A DNA stretch of 64,000 nucleotides from Deltaproteobacteria bacterium. Lineage in GTDB: Bacteria; Desulfobacterota; Desulfuromonadia; Desulfuromonadales; Geopsychrobacteraceae. Positions 51,457 through 62,310 of the stretch are shown here, piece after piece; the stretch's first letter is position 1, and each line of letters begins with the position of its first letter. Position numbers and translations under genes: made by a program. The stretch lies in assembly GCA_024280485.1 (NCBI GenBank), contig JAJRQB010000030.1, forward strand, positions 99,463 through 163,462. Direction: 5' to 3'. Under the pieces are notes generated by a model. It was given only the letters and a program-made list of their open reading frames with translations. It had not been told where the DNA came from and did no database searches.

Positions 51457-51612
51457 ATGGAGCTACTTTGGTTTCTCGGTATTATGGCGGGCTGGATTGT
51501 GTTAAATCGCTGGATTCTGCCGCGGATGGGGGTTCAGACCTGAATGTCTAATTCCTGCAGTCCTCCCGTGCGGAAGACCGATGAAGAGTCTGTCGAAAAT
51601 ACAGAAAAATAA
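51457..51612 (+). CDS. Candidate small membrane selenoprotein: 28 aa, in-frame TGA (51541-51543), then 22 aa to TAA
   Basis: MELLWFLGIMAGWIVLNRWILPRMGVQT[TGA]MSNSCSPPVRKTDEESVENTEK; RBS aagggag; hairpin 51552-51575 TTCC-(T)-GCA-GTCCTCCCG-TGC-GGAA directly after the TGA. Confidence 0.5.
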
Positions 51613-51650
51613 AAAGTGGGCCTGTCTTAGACAGGTCCGCTTTTTATTTT
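51611..51650 (+). terminator. Terminator (probably bidirectional)
   Basis: aaaaagtgggcctgtct-tag-acaggtccgctttttattt. Confidence 0.85.
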
Positions 51651-51672
51651 ATGTCAACAGAGTTCAGAATGC

Positions 51673-52011
51673 TTAGCGTAAGCCGGTTCCGCATCTTGGA
51701 CATGTCAGGAGAGTGTTGGCCGGAATTTTGTCGCCGCAAGTCGGGCAGTTAAACCAGTGCCTGCAAGAGCGGCACTGCTGTTCTGAAAGGCCCTGTTTTT
51801 TCTTGCACTTGGGACAGCAACGATACATTTTACGTTGGCTCAGGTAATCTTCAAAGAATAGCCCGCAACGCGGACAGTCTTTCGCCCCAGGCTTGGTGAT
51901 ATCGGTTTCGCAGCCGGGGAGTGGGCACTTAAAGACAGCTTTGCAATGCGAGCACCAGTATTTGCCTTTAAGTTCTGCTTTACAGTTTGGACATGTTTTT
52001 CCTGTCATCAC
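51673..52011 (-). CDS. Multi-zinc-ribbon protein
   Basis: 112 aa; repeated CPxC pairs (CPNCKAEL, CSHCKAVFKCPLPGC, CPRCGLFF, CPKCKKKQ, CPTCGDKI, CPRCGTGL). Confidence 0.85.
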   Translation of the reverse strand: MMTGKTCPNCKAELKGKYWCSHCKAVFKCPLPGCETDITKPGAKDCPRCGLFFEDYLSQRKMYRCCPKCKKKQGLSEQQCRSCRHWFNCPTCGDKIPANTLLTCPRCGTGLR

Positions 52012-52134
52012 TCACTCCTTTTAAGAACCTGACTCCAGGTTGAACTTCAGGGGTCAACTTAATCATAGTCGACTCTTGTCAGAAATTCAAAAAGTTCTCA
52101 GGACAATCGGCGGAATGGTGAGGACAATAACGAA

Positions 52135-52159
52135 AAAACCGACCAGAGTGGTCGGTTTT
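52135..52159. terminator. Terminator-like hairpin
   Basis: aaaaccgacc-agagt-ggtcggtttt. Confidence 0.75.
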
Positions 52160-52183
52160 AAGTCTCATTGATTTAGGATTTAT

Positions 52184-52582
52184 TTATTTTTGGGTATCGG
52201 TATTGAGGCTTGCCGTCATCTGTGGTGGGGTGCGTTTCATGACGAACATGTAACTTTCTTTGAGCTTTTTAGTAAAGAGAGTCCCTATCCAGAGCGGGCT
52301 CCAGACAACACCAGCAGTCAGCCAGCGCTTGAACGCAGGGGAGTCGGTCTTGTCTGCTTTGATGGTCATTTCGACGGGTTCAAACCCTTGATGCTGAAGA
52401 GATATTCTGTGTTGCTGCCCAGATGAAAGCTTATGATTGTAGTTGACCGGAGTGACACCGAGTTCTTTACCGTCCATTATAACCATTGCCCCGGAAGGTT
52501 CGGATTGGATCAGGGCGCGACTCGGAGCACAGGCGCTGGTGAAGGCCAGGAGCAAGATCATGCAGGTCAACTTCTTCAACAT
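52184..52582 (-). CDS. PEGA-domain lipoprotein
   Basis: 132 aa; LLLAFTSACAPSRALIQSEPSGAMVIMDGKELGVTPVNY. Confidence 0.85.
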   Translation of the reverse strand: MLKKLTCMILLLAFTSACAPSRALIQSEPSGAMVIMDGKELGVTPVNYNHKLSSGQQHRISLQHQGFEPVEMTIKADKTDSPAFKRWLTAGVVWSPLWIGTLFTKKLKESYMFVMKRTPPQMTASLNTDTQK

Positions 52583-52877
52583 AAAGATCCTTTTCGCCTG
52601 AGGACAGTGGAACGTTCGTATCTCCTATGCTGCAAAGCTCGTTCCCGGAAATATGATTTTTATATTAGAAGTTGTTTTATTCTACTAATCGACAAAAGCC
52701 CAATGATTAGCGGCTTTTGAGTGTGAGAGCGCCTTTAATATGGTGAGAACAAAAATCTCATTAAGGTTGGGCTCCGCCAATTTTTGTCACTTGGCGTGAA
52801 AAAACTGCACTATCAGGGGTAGATGCTGTGGTTGAAACGCTACGCTTTTAGTCTGCCATCATATGGATGATGACTGG

Positions 52878-55694
52878 TCAGGGAGCAGGAAGATATCCGG
52901 CCAGATACTGACCAGTGTAAGACTCTTCACAAAGCGCAATTTGTTCCGGAGGTCCTGTGGCGACAATGAAACCTCCACCACTTCCACCCTCCGGACCGAG
53001 ATCAATGACATGGTCTGCAGTTTTAATGACATCCAGATTGTGTTCAATGACGACAACGGTATTTCCGGCCTCAACCAGACGGTTGAGAACTTCCAGCAGT
53101 TTGTGGATGTCCGCAAAGTGCAACCCTGTTGTGGGTTCATCGAGAATGTAAATGGTGCGGCCGGTCGCCCGTTTGCCAAGCTCACGAGCCAGCTTAACCC
53201 GCTGCGCCTCACCTCCCGAAAGGGTGGTTGCGCTTTGTCCCAGCTTGATATAGCCGAGACCGACATCACGCAGGGTTTCCAGTTTGTTACTGATCCGTGG
53301 TAAATTCTCCATGAAACGGCTGGCCTGATTTACTGTCATATCAAGCAAATCAGCAATACTTTTCCCCTTGTATTTCACCTCGAGGGTTTCTCGATTGTAA
53401 CGTGCCCCTCTGCAGACCTCGCATTCAACATAGACGTCAGGCAGAAAGTGCATTTCGATGCGGATGATGCCATCACCGCGACAGGCTTCACAGCGTCCAC
53501 CCTTGACATTGAATGAGAAACGGCCAGGTTTATAACCACGGATTTTTGCATCAGGGAGTTGAGCATAGAGTTCGCGAACATCGGTGAAGACGCCGGTATA
53601 AGTCGCAGGGTTGGAGCGTGGGGTACGACCAATAGGCGATTGGTCGATATCGATCACTTTATCAAGCTGTTCAAGGCCAAGGATCTCCTTGATCGGGCCA
53701 GACTTTTCTCGATTGCGGTTCAGTTTCTGGGCGAGTGCTTTGTAAAGTGTTTCGATGATCAGCGACGATTTTCCCGACCCGGAAACACCAGTGACGCAGG
53801 TCAATACCCCGAGCGGAATCTCAACATCAACCTGCTGTAGGTTGTTGGCGCTAGCACCTTTTAAGGTAATTTTACGTTCACTGCTACGTCTTTCTGCGGG
53901 GATTTCGATCTGAAGGGAACCAGCCAGATACTGGCCTGTCAGAGATTCCTTACAGTCCACGACTTCTTGTGGAGGCCCGGCGAAAACAACCTCACCACCA
54001 TGCACTCCGGCGGCCGGTCCCATGTCGATCAGGTAATCCGCCGCCAGCATTGTCTCTTCATCATGTTCAACGACCAGTACGGTATTGCCGAGATCACGCA
54101 GCTTTTTCAGGGTTTCCAGCAGACGTTGATTGTCACGTTGATGGAGTCCGATCGACGGTTCATCAAGGATGTAGAGAACCCCCATCAGGGATGATCCGAT
54201 TTGGGTCGCGAGCCGGATTCGCTGACCTTCCCCCCCAGAGAGGGTTCCTGACGCCCGGTCAAGAGAGAGATAATTGAGGCCGACGTGGCGCAGAAAGCCG
54301 AGACGATCACGGACCTCTTTTAGGATTCGTCGCGCAATTGTCGCTTGTTTGGGTGGAAGTTCGAGGTCTTGAAAGAAGGCAGTCGCATCTGCTATCGACA
54401 TTGCACAGACTTGCTGGATGTTTTTTGTCGCCACCTGTACGTGCAGAGATTCGGGGCGCAGGCGAGCGCCTTCGCAACTCGGGCAAGGGATGATGCTCAT
54501 GTATTTTTCAAGGTTTTCGCGCACCGCATCGGAATCGGTTTCACGGTAGCGCCTTTCCAGGTTAGGCAGGATCCCTTCAAAGGCTTTTTCGTAGTGATGA
54601 CGATGTTCCCCCTGGTCGAAGAAGAAACGAACTTTTTCACGGCCTGAGCCCTTCAGAAGAATGTTGCGGACCTTTTCATCGAGCTTCGCAAAAGGCGTGT
54701 TCATGTTGAATTTAAAGTGCTCGGCGAGCGCTTCGAGCATCGCCTGATAATAATAGCCGGTGCGACTGTCCCAGGGGATAATAGCCCCTTCTCGTAACGT
54801 CAGAGTCATGTCCGGGATCACCTGTTCAACGTCGAAATAATTTCGAGTCCCCAGTCCGCTGCAATCCTGGCAAGCACCATGAGGATTGTTGAAAGAGAAC
54901 ATGCGCGGGGTGATTTCCGGGTAGGAGAGTCCGCAGTCGATACAAGCATGTTTGGCCGAGTAGAGCTGACTTTTACCTTCAGGTTCTTCGATACGCACCT
55001 GACCGTCTGAGAGCTTAAGCGATGTTTCTATCGAATCGGCCAGTCGTCCTTCGATTCCCGGCTTGATCACCAGGCGGTCGATGATCACTTCAATACTGTG
55101 TACGCGTTTTTTGTCGAGAAGAATCTCCTCGCCAAGTTCATGCATGACCCCGTCAATCCGGATCCGGACAAAACCATCCGCCTGCAGTTGGGCGAGTTCT
55201 TTGCGATACTCCCCTTTACGTTCGCGAATCAACGGTGCAATCACCATAATCTTGGTTTTTTCGGGGGTGAGCATGATTCGGTCGACCATCTGCTCTACGG
55301 TTTGTGAACTGATGAGCTGGCCGCAACGGTGACAATGAATCTCGCCAGCTCGCGCAAAGAGTAAACGCAGGTAATCATAGATTTCGGTGACGGTTCCAAC
55401 GGTTGAGCGTGGATTACGGGAGGTGGTTTTCTGTTCAATAGAGATGGCCGGAGACAGACCGTCGATCTGATCGACGTCAGGTTTCTCCATCTGCTCAAGA
55501 AACTGGCGTGCATAGGCTGACAGACTTTCGACATAGCGCCGTTGCCCTTCAGCATAGATAGTGTCAAAGGCGAGGGTACTCTTCCCGGAACCAGAGACGC
55601 CAGTAATGATCACCAGTTTGTCACGGGGAATATCGATATTGATGTTTTTTAGATTATGTTCGCGTGCGCCGCGGATGCGGATTTCTTCAATCAT
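52878..55694 (-). CDS. uvrA: Excinuclease ABC subunit A
   Basis: [66 protein letters not shown]; start 55694, not 55859. Confidence 0.97.
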   Translation of the reverse strand: MIEEIRIRGAREHNLKNINIDIPRDKLVIITGVSGSGKSTLAFDTIYAEGQRRYVESLSAYARQFLEQMEKPDVDQIDGLSPAISIEQKTTSRNPRSTVGTVTEIYDYLRLLFARAGEIHCHRCGQLISSQTVEQMVDRIMLTPEKTKIMVIAPLIRERKGEYRKELAQLQADGFVRIRIDGVMHELGEEILLDKKRVHSIEVIIDRLVIKPGIEGRLADSIETSLKLSDGQVRIEEPEGKSQLYSAKHACIDCGLSYPEITPRMFSFNNPHGACQDCSGLGTRNYFDVEQVIPDMTLTLREGAIIPWDSRTGYYYQAMLEALAEHFKFNMNTPFAKLDEKVRNILLKGSGREKVRFFFDQGEHRHHYEKAFEGILPNLERRYRETDSDAVRENLEKYMSIIPCPSCEGARLRPESLHVQVATKNIQQVCAMSIADATAFFQDLELPPKQATIARRILKEVRDRLGFLRHVGLNYLSLDRASGTLSGGEGQRIRLATQIGSSLMGVLYILDEPSIGLHQRDNQRLLETLKKLRDLGNTVLVVEHDEETMLAADYLIDMGPAAGVHGGEVVFAGPPQEVVDCKESLTGQYLAGSLQIEIPAERRSSERKITLKGASANNLQQVDVEIPLGVLTCVTGVSGSGKSSLIIETLYKALAQKLNRNREKSGPIKEILGLEQLDKVIDIDQSPIGRTPRSNPATYTGVFTDVRELYAQLPDAKIRGYKPGRFSFNVKGGRCEACRGDGIIRIEMHFLPDVYVECEVCRGARYNRETLEVKYKGKSIADLLDMTVNQASRFMENLPRISNKLETLRDVGLGYIKLGQSATTLSGGEAQRVKLARELGKRATGRTIYILDEPTTGLHFADIHKLLEVLNRLVEAGNTVVVIEHNLDVIKTADHVIDLGPEGGSGGGFIVATGPPEQIALCEESYTGQYLAGYLPAP

Positions 55695-56697
55695 CGCAGG
55701 AGGTGACTTTCTGGCTAGAGGACATGTGGTCAGCCATCTGGATGGCTGCTTGCAAACTGGCGATACTGGCGCGACCGGTACCGACCAGGTCATACGCGGT
55801 ACCGTGGTCAACACTGGTCCTAACGATCGGCAGACCAAGCGTAACGTTGACCGCATCATCGAAATGCAGCAGTTTTAGCGGGATAAGACCTTGATCATGA
55901 TACATGCAGACCACCGCATCATAATCACCTCGCGCTGCGAAGTAGAAGAGAGTGTCTGCACTGTGAGGGCCGCTGGCCGCTATCCCCGAACGCTGCGCCT
56001 GTTCGATCGCCGGGCGAATGAAATGTTCCTCCTCGCCACCGAAGAGGCCTTGTTCGCCGGCATGAGGATTCAGTGCCAGCACGGCGATCCGCGGATTTCG
56101 CAATCCGAATTGTTGGCGCAGACTCTGGTCGGTGATACGGATAGTTTCAAGAATTTTGTGTGTTGTCAGCAGTTCTGGAACGTTGGAAAGGGCAGTGTGA
56201 ATTGTCACCAGGGTCACTCGCAGGCAATCACCCGCGAGCATCATCACTACACGCTCAGAACCACAACGTTCTCCAAGCAGTTCCGTGTGCCCGGGGAAGT
56301 TGTACCCCGCGGCATTGATTGCTGCTTTGTTGATCGGGCCGGTGACCATCGCTGCCGCACGGCCCGCCAGCCATTCAGCAATGGCCCACTCGATATAATC
56401 GACCATAGCATTGCCACAGGCAGTGTCCGGTGAGCCTGGAGTGAATGAGTCAGGGTCGAGCTCCGAGAGCGGCTGCAGTAACAGGGAGTTGTCACCAACC
56501 GAGACTACCTTGCGACCATTTTTGCTATCTGATAAACGAACCTCAAGCCCTAACTGCTCGGCTGTCTTTAACAGAACTCCCTGGTCACCGGCCACCACCA
56601 GAGGTTTTTCCGGCAAAGGTCCCGCGCTTAGAGTTCGAAGGATTAGCTCGGGGCCGATCCCGGTCGGGTCGCCCATAGTGATCACAAGTGGTAGCAT
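55687..56697 (-). CDS. pdxA: 4-hydroxythreonine-4-phosphate dehydrogenase
   Basis: 336 aa; [18 protein letters not shown]...NFPGHTELL...[15 protein letters not shown]...[40 protein letters not shown]. Confidence 0.96.
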   Translation of the reverse strand: MLPLVITMGDPTGIGPELILRTLSAGPLPEKPLVVAGDQGVLLKTAEQLGLEVRLSDSKNGRKVVSVGDNSLLLQPLSELDPDSFTPGSPDTACGNAMVDYIEWAIAEWLAGRAAAMVTGPINKAAINAAGYNFPGHTELLGERCGSERVVMMLAGDCLRVTLVTIHTALSNVPELLTTHKILETIRITDQSLRQQFGLRNPRIAVLALNPHAGEQGLFGGEEEHFIRPAIEQAQRSGIAASGPHSADTLFYFAARGDYDAVVCMYHDQGLIPLKLLHFDDAVNVTLGLPIVRTSVDHGTAYDLVGTGRASIASLQAAIQMADHMSSSQKVTSCDD

Positions 56698-56767
56698 CTG
56701 TTAAATATCCCCGTTCCTTGTCAATCAGCCAGTATATCCGATCCTTGGGGTAGGTGACAATAAGCGG

Positions 56768-56817
56768 AATTGACAATAGAAAAGGCCGGGGCAACCCGGC
56801 CTTTTCTATTGTCAATT
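56768..56817. terminator. Perfect 23-bp inverted repeat with GCAA tetraloop, terminator-like
   Basis: AATTGACAATAGAAAAGGCCGGG-GCAA-CCCGGCCTTTTCTATTGTCAATT. Confidence 0.85.
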
Positions 56818-56839
56818 TGTTCAAGAATTTGGAAAAAAG

Positions 56840-57781
56840 CTAAATACGGATGTCGACGATGGCATCTTTTCGCAACTCTTTTTTCCATTCTGAAAAGCGT
56901 TTCTCGCTGTTTTGTGCGGCAAGGATATTTTCAATCGCTATGCTGATGTCCTCGTTGAGTTCTGCTTTGGCTGGGGTGCGATCGAGCACCTGGCAGATGA
57001 AGATACTCCCCTGGATTTCAAGCGGTTCGCTAACTTCGCCGATTTTAAGTCCGACAATCCCCTGGTGCAGCTCAAGGTTGAGTTCTTTTTCGACCATGGT
57101 GCCCATATCCCCCCCTTCGGCCTCCCCGCCAAGAGAGGAAAGGACCTCATCAAAGGGCTTTCCTCCGAGAAGTTGCTGGCGGACAATCTGAACCTGTTGG
57201 GTGAGTTGTTCTTTGATCTTTATGTCAGCGTCACTCGCTACCGGATAGCTGATTCGGCCAAGGCGTAAGGTGGGCTCTGTCATATAATCTGCTTCGTGAG
57301 CACTGAAGTATGCTCGAATCTCCGCTTTTGTGACTTCAACTTTACTTCGAACTTCCCGCGCGATCAGTTTGTAACGCAAAATTTCTTTGCGAAGATCCTT
57401 GCGGTAGTCAGCATAGGACGTTCCCTGGGCCTGCAGCGCAGTTTTAAGCTGTTCGCTTGTTAGCTTGTTTTGTCGCTGGACATCTTCAATTGCAGATTCC
57501 AGGTCCTGATCTGAGACCGATAGACCGAGTTCCTGAATCCGTTGTTCAACCAGCAGGTCTTCGATCATGCTGTTCAATACTTCGGTGCGCAGGGCACTAT
57601 GGTCTTCCAGACTCAGCTGGCGTCGATTCGTTTCCAGTGCCATCGCTGTTGCCATTTTTTTATCGAGTTGATAGCTGGTGACAGCATCGTTATTAACCAT
57701 CGCAACTGTTTTGATCAGCATTGCGGCATTGACAGTGGTCGTGCACAGGAAAAGCAGGGTAAATAGAAATAGTTTTTTCAT
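56840..57781 (-). CDS. SurA/PpiC-type periplasmic chaperone/PPIase
   Basis: 313 aa; signal peptide; VAMVNNDAVTSYQLDKKM; parvulin-like domain. Confidence 0.85.
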   Translation of the reverse strand: MKKLFLFTLLFLCTTTVNAAMLIKTVAMVNNDAVTSYQLDKKMATAMALETNRRQLSLEDHSALRTEVLNSMIEDLLVEQRIQELGLSVSDQDLESAIEDVQRQNKLTSEQLKTALQAQGTSYADYRKDLRKEILRYKLIAREVRSKVEVTKAEIRAYFSAHEADYMTEPTLRLGRISYPVASDADIKIKEQLTQQVQIVRQQLLGGKPFDEVLSSLGGEAEGGDMGTMVEKELNLELHQGIVGLKIGEVSEPLEIQGSIFICQVLDRTPAKAELNEDISIAIENILAAQNSEKRFSEWKKELRKDAIVDIRI

Positions 57782-57823
57782 CGCGCGGTATATCCTTTAT
57801 CGGCTTGTCGGTTCATGAAACCG

Positions 57824-58771
57824 CTATTCTGCCTTGTTGAAGTGGAGTTTGTCCAGTTGTTCCCAGTCGATATGTACTTCAGTTCTCTCACGCAGTTCTT
57901 GTAACCATTGTCGGTAGAGTTGTGCCTCTTCAGCCGACTGCAGTTGTTGCCGAATTGTTGATTCAACTTCAGCCAACGGCAGAACTCCAGCTTTGATCCG
58001 TTTATCGACCAAAAAAAGGTGGATACCGTAGGGGCTTTTAACCGGTTGGCTGACGCGTCCCGGTGTAAGGGTGAAGAGAATTTTGTCGAATTCCGGGGGA
58101 AATTGGCCCAGAGAAAACAGACCGAGATTTCCACCATTTTCATGGTCTGGGGAGGTTGAAAACTGTCGCGCAAGCTTCGAAAAAGATTCTCCCGCCAATA
58201 AGCGGTTGCGGAGTTTGATCGCTTCTTCTTCGGTTGCCAGCAGCATCTGTTTTGCCTGTAATTGCTCAGGGCGTCGATATTCATCGAGGTGCTGTAGATA
58301 GTATTCTTCAACCTGCAGACTTTCGATGAGGCTCTTGCCGCTGGTGACGCGGGCGGCGACCTTTGAGCTCAGCAGTCTGAAGCGAAGTTGTTGCATCCAG
58401 CGATCAGCTGTCTGCCCCGAATTGTGCAGAATTTCCAAATATTCGGCGGCGGTGTAATTGCCGCGCAGATCGGCCATCGCCTGTTGCATCTCCTGATCAT
58501 TAATGACAATTCCGCGACTCTGTGCTTCAGCGAGTAGTAACTCTTGATCGATGAGCTGGGAGAGAGATTGCCGCAAAAGAAGCTTTTGTTGTTCGGATGG
58601 GAGCAGGACCAGCTCGGTTTGAAGTGGTTTAATTTCCTGACGAAAATCGCTGAGGGTGATCGAGCGGTCACCGATTTCGATCAGTGGGGAGCTCTCTTTT
58701 TGACAACCACTCAGGCTGAGGCATAGCAGTAGAAGAAAACAGTTGAACCTAAGTAAAAGAATCGCTGTCAT
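57824..58771 (-). CDS. PpiC-type peptidyl-prolyl isomerase lipoprotein
   Basis: 315 aa; LSLSGCQKESS lipobox; FSKLARQFSTSPDHENGGNLGLFSLGQFPPEFD. Confidence 0.9.
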   Translation of the reverse strand: MTAILLLRFNCFLLLLCLSLSGCQKESSPLIEIGDRSITLSDFRQEIKPLQTELVLLPSEQQKLLLRQSLSQLIDQELLLAEAQSRGIVINDQEMQQAMADLRGNYTAAEYLEILHNSGQTADRWMQQLRFRLLSSKVAARVTSGKSLIESLQVEEYYLQHLDEYRRPEQLQAKQMLLATEEEAIKLRNRLLAGESFSKLARQFSTSPDHENGGNLGLFSLGQFPPEFDKILFTLTPGRVSQPVKSPYGIHLFLVDKRIKAGVLPLAEVESTIRQQLQSAEEAQLYRQWLQELRERTEVHIDWEQLDKLHFNKAE

Positions 58772-61700
58772 GACGCACCCCCACCGGATTGAAATTTTTG
58801 AAGTTCACGTCGGGTTTCACGTAATAATTCCTCTCCCTGCCACCGGTCACAACGGATTGCCAAGCGGAAATCGGCAGACAGACTATAACGTTGTGGTTCT
58901 GTTTTGAGGAGATTACCGATCAACTCAGGTGAGACAGTTGTGCTTGAATGGAAGCTCAAGCTCCAGCGGCGACCATCATATTCAAGCAGTTCGATCCGCA
59001 ACTGTTTGAGAATGATACGCAGGCGCATGACGCCGAGCAGCAGCTCTCCAGGTACCGGCAGATTGCCGTAGCGATCTTGCAGTTCGTCGGCGATATCGAA
59101 AATTTGACGATCATCTTCAGCCCCTGCAAGGCGTTGATAAAATTGCAGACGTTGGTTCGGATCGGTCAGGTATTTTTCGGGGAAAAAAGCCGAAAGTCCG
59201 AGCCGGATCTCCGGGTCGATCCTCTCTTCCCGTTCATGTCCGCGTAGTTTCTCGATCGTCTCTTCGAGCAATTCGGTATAAAGCTCAAAACCGATCGCCG
59301 CAATCGGACCCGATTGTTTGGCACCGAGCAGGTCGCCAGCTCCGCGTAACTCTAAATCATGACTGGCAATGCGGAACCCGGACCCGAGTTCGGTCAATTC
59401 CTGCAATACCTTGAGTCGTTCACGGGCCTCTCGGGTGAGTGAGGCTTCGCCCGGAATTAAAAGGTAGGCGTATGCGCGGCGGTCGGAGCGACCCACCCGT
59501 CCTCGTAACTGATAGAGCTGGGAAAGTCCGAAGCAGTCGGCGCGGTTAATGATGATGGTGTTGGCAATGGGTATGTCGAGGCCGTTTTCGATAATCGTCG
59601 AGGCCAGAAGCAGGTTGCTGCGGCCTTCAATGAAATCGAGCATTACCTGCTCCAGCTCTTTTTCTGGCAGCTGACCGTGTCCAACCCCAATTTTTGCTTC
59701 GGGAACAAGCTGGTGCAGATGTTCAGCCATTGCTTGAATCGTTTGGACTCGGTTGTGGACAAAATAGACCTGACCACCGCGGCGTAGTTCGCGGAGGATT
59801 GCCTCGCGGATCAGTTCGTCATCGAAGCGGGTGACGTAGGTGCGGATTGCAAGGCGATCGACTGGCGGTGTTTCGATGACCGACAGGTCGCGCATACCAG
59901 CCATGCTCATATGCAGGGTGCGCGGGATTGGAGTCGCCGTTAAGGTCAGGGTGTCGACTTCAGCACGCAAGCTTTTTAGTTTCTCTTTGTGGCTGACCCC
60001 GAAACGTTGCTCCTCATCAATGACGAGCAAGCCAAGGTCTTTGAAACGGATGTCGCGCTGCAACAAACGATGGGTGCCGATGACGATATCGACCCGCCCG
60101 CTCGCCATCCCTTCGAGGACTTTACGGATTTCTGCCGGGGTGCGAAAGCGCGAGATCATCTCGACTGTTACCGGAAAATCATTGAGACGACCGCAAAAAC
60201 TTTTCCAGTGTTGTTGGGCAAGCACTGTAGTTGGAACCAATACCGCTACTTGCTTGCCATCAAGCACTGCTTTTGCTGCTGCGCGCAGGGCGACCTCGGT
60301 TTTACCATAACCGACATCGCCGCAGATCAGCCTGTCCATCGGTTTTGACGAACACATGTCGTTTAGGGCATCGCTAATTGCTGCTGCTTGATCGCCGGTC
60401 TCCTCGTAGGGGAAAGTTGCTTCAAATTCGCGGAAAAGGCGATCAGGTGGACTGAAGGCGAAGCCCTCACAAAGTTCACGGCGAGCATAGATTTCGAGTA
60501 ACTGGCGGGCCAACTCTTCAATCGCGGCGCGCGCCTTGATGCGAGCTTTTTCCCACCCTTGGCCACCCATTTTGTCAAGTCGCGGTTGGGCACCTTCGCC
60601 GCCGATAAACTTTTGAACCTTTTCGATCCGCTCGATCGGCAGGTAGAGTTTGTCGGCTCCGGCATATTCGAGATGGAGGTAATCCCCCTCTGCTCCGCCG
60701 GTTGTCAGATGGATCAGGCCCAGGTAGCGCCCGACGCCGTGATCGGTGTGGACGATAAAGTCATTGTCACGCAGGTCGGCCAGGCTGGAGAAGAGTTTGA
60801 TGGCAGACTTGTGGCTTTTTTTTCGATGGTGGCTACGCTGACCGAAGATCTCTTCTTCGGTGATGATGACAAGATGGTCATGAGGCATGCGGAAGCCGGA
60901 AGAGAGGTCCCCGACTTGAAGCTGTGGCGTTCCGGCGGGCAATCTTTCGAGTGAGGATTGTTCACGCACTGGAAGTTCCCAACCGTTTTCACGCAGCAGT
61001 TCCTGAAGACGTTGCGCTTGGCCCGGTTGGCGACAGACTAGAAGCACTCGCCAATCTTCTTCGCTCCAGGCTTCAAGGCGTTCAATGAGTGGAGTCAGTC
61101 CATCCTGTCCGGGTGCAAGACTGGCGCGCAGGTCAGCGTTACCACTGCTGTCGAAATGGTAGCTCAGGCGTTCATCATCAAGTTGAAAAACCTGCAGGCG
61201 GCTCAGATCGATGCGGCGGTAGTGGGCAAAGGCTGTTTCGAGCTCAGCTGCATTTAGAAAAAGATCCTGGCGTCGGGCATGTGGTAATTGATTATCGTTT
61301 TGTCGTTTCTCTCCTGCACGGATCTCACTGTTGAATAGATCGATCTCCTGCTCGATCGCTGGCGGATCGTTAAGAATCAGGTCTGCCTCAGGGAGATAGT
61401 CAAAGAGTGTTTCAAGTTCGGGATAGTTAAAGGGGAGGAGAAAAGCACGGCCCGGGGCGAGAATCCCTTCTCTTAACTCCTCACTGATCCCCTCGCGCAG
61501 ATTGCGGGGGAGTTCCATTTCATCGCAGCGTTCCTTCAGCTTTTGCAATAGGCATTCGAGATGCTTACCGCTGAGACAGAGTTCACGTGATGGAATCAGG
61601 CGTAATTGTTTAAGTTCGCCGGTCTGAGAACGCTGGCTTGCGGGTTCAAACTGACGCATTCTCTCGATGAAATCACCGTAAAAATCGAGACGAACCGGCT

Positions 61701-62271
61701 GCTGTGCGTCGGCCGGGAAGATGTCGACGATGTCGCCGCGGACAGCAAATGAACCACGATCCTCGACCAGTGTAACGGCCTGATAGCCAAGATTGTGCAA
61801 CTGTTGTAGCAACTCCTCGCGGGGGTATTCTTCATCCTGTTCGAGAACCAGCGAAAGACCTGCAAGGATCGGGCGTGGGATAACCCGCTGCATCAGGGCG
61901 CGCAGTGGGACGACAACCGCGTCGAGTTCTCCTTTGAGTAGCCGAACCAGAGCATCAAGCCGATTGGCTTCGATTTCAGGGTGAGGGGTCAGAGGATCGT
62001 ACGGGCCGAGTTCCCAATGTGGGAAGAGACCGATTCGTTGTGGACGTGGGGCAAAAAAACGCAGGTCAGTAACGAGACGTTGCGCCTCTTTCTGGCTGGA
62101 ACAGACAACGAAGAGCGGCCGTGAGTTGCGACCGAGGCTACGCGCGAGTAAGGCCGCATCGCTCGAACCAGTCAACCCGAGAATTTCAAGTTGTCGATTT
62201 TTGTCAGCAAAACCATCGAACAGGCTTTGTGAGGTTGCATAGTTTATGTGCTGAGAGAGGTCCTGATCCAT
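58768..62271 (-). CDS. mfd: Transcription-repair coupling factor
   Basis: 1167 aa; DYLHLEYAGADKLYLPIERIEKVQKFIGGEG..., GDVGYGKTEVALRAA, VGRSDRRAYAYLLIP. Confidence 0.97.
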   Translation of the reverse strand: MDQDLSQHINYATSQSLFDGFADKNRQLEILGLTGSSDAALLARSLGRNSRPLFVVCSSQKEAQRLVTDLRFFAPRPQRIGLFPHWELGPYDPLTPHPEIEANRLDALVRLLKGELDAVVVPLRALMQRVIPRPILAGLSLVLEQDEEYPREELLQQLHNLGYQAVTLVEDRGSFAVRGDIVDIFPADAQQPVRLDFYGDFIERMRQFEPASQRSQTGELKQLRLIPSRELCLSGKHLECLLQKLKERCDEMELPRNLREGISEELREGILAPGRAFLLPFNYPELETLFDYLPEADLILNDPPAIEQEIDLFNSEIRAGEKRQNDNQLPHARRQDLFLNAAELETAFAHYRRIDLSRLQVFQLDDERLSYHFDSSGNADLRASLAPGQDGLTPLIERLEAWSEEDWRVLLVCRQPGQAQRLQELLRENGWELPVREQSSLERLPAGTPQLQVGDLSSGFRMPHDHLVIITEEEIFGQRSHHRKKSHKSAIKLFSSLADLRDNDFIVHTDHGVGRYLGLIHLTTGGAEGDYLHLEYAGADKLYLPIERIEKVQKFIGGEGAQPRLDKMGGQGWEKARIKARAAIEELARQLLEIYARRELCEGFAFSPPDRLFREFEATFPYEETGDQAAAISDALNDMCSSKPMDRLICGDVGYGKTEVALRAAAKAVLDGKQVAVLVPTTVLAQQHWKSFCGRLNDFPVTVEMISRFRTPAEIRKVLEGMASGRVDIVIGTHRLLQRDIRFKDLGLLVIDEEQRFGVSHKEKLKSLRAEVDTLTLTATPIPRTLHMSMAGMRDLSVIETPPVDRLAIRTYVTRFDDELIREAILRELRRGGQVYFVHNRVQTIQAMAEHLHQLVPEAKIGVGHGQLPEKELEQVMLDFIEGRSNLLLASTIIENGLDIPIANTIIINRADCFGLSQLYQLRGRVGRSDRRAYAYLLIPGEASLTREARERLKVLQELTELGSGFRIASHDLELRGAGDLLGAKQSGPIAAIGFELYTELLEETIEKLRGHEREERIDPEIRLGLSAFFPEKYLTDPNQRLQFYQRLAGAEDDRQIFDIADELQDRYGNLPVPGELLLGVMRLRIILKQLRIELLEYDGRRWSLSFHSSTTVSPELIGNLLKTEPQRYSLSADFRLAIRCDRWQGEELLRETRRELQKFQSGGGAS

Positions 62272-62310
62272 AGCTGCCTATCTGGCGCGGCGGAATGCGC
62301 CGGCAGTTTT

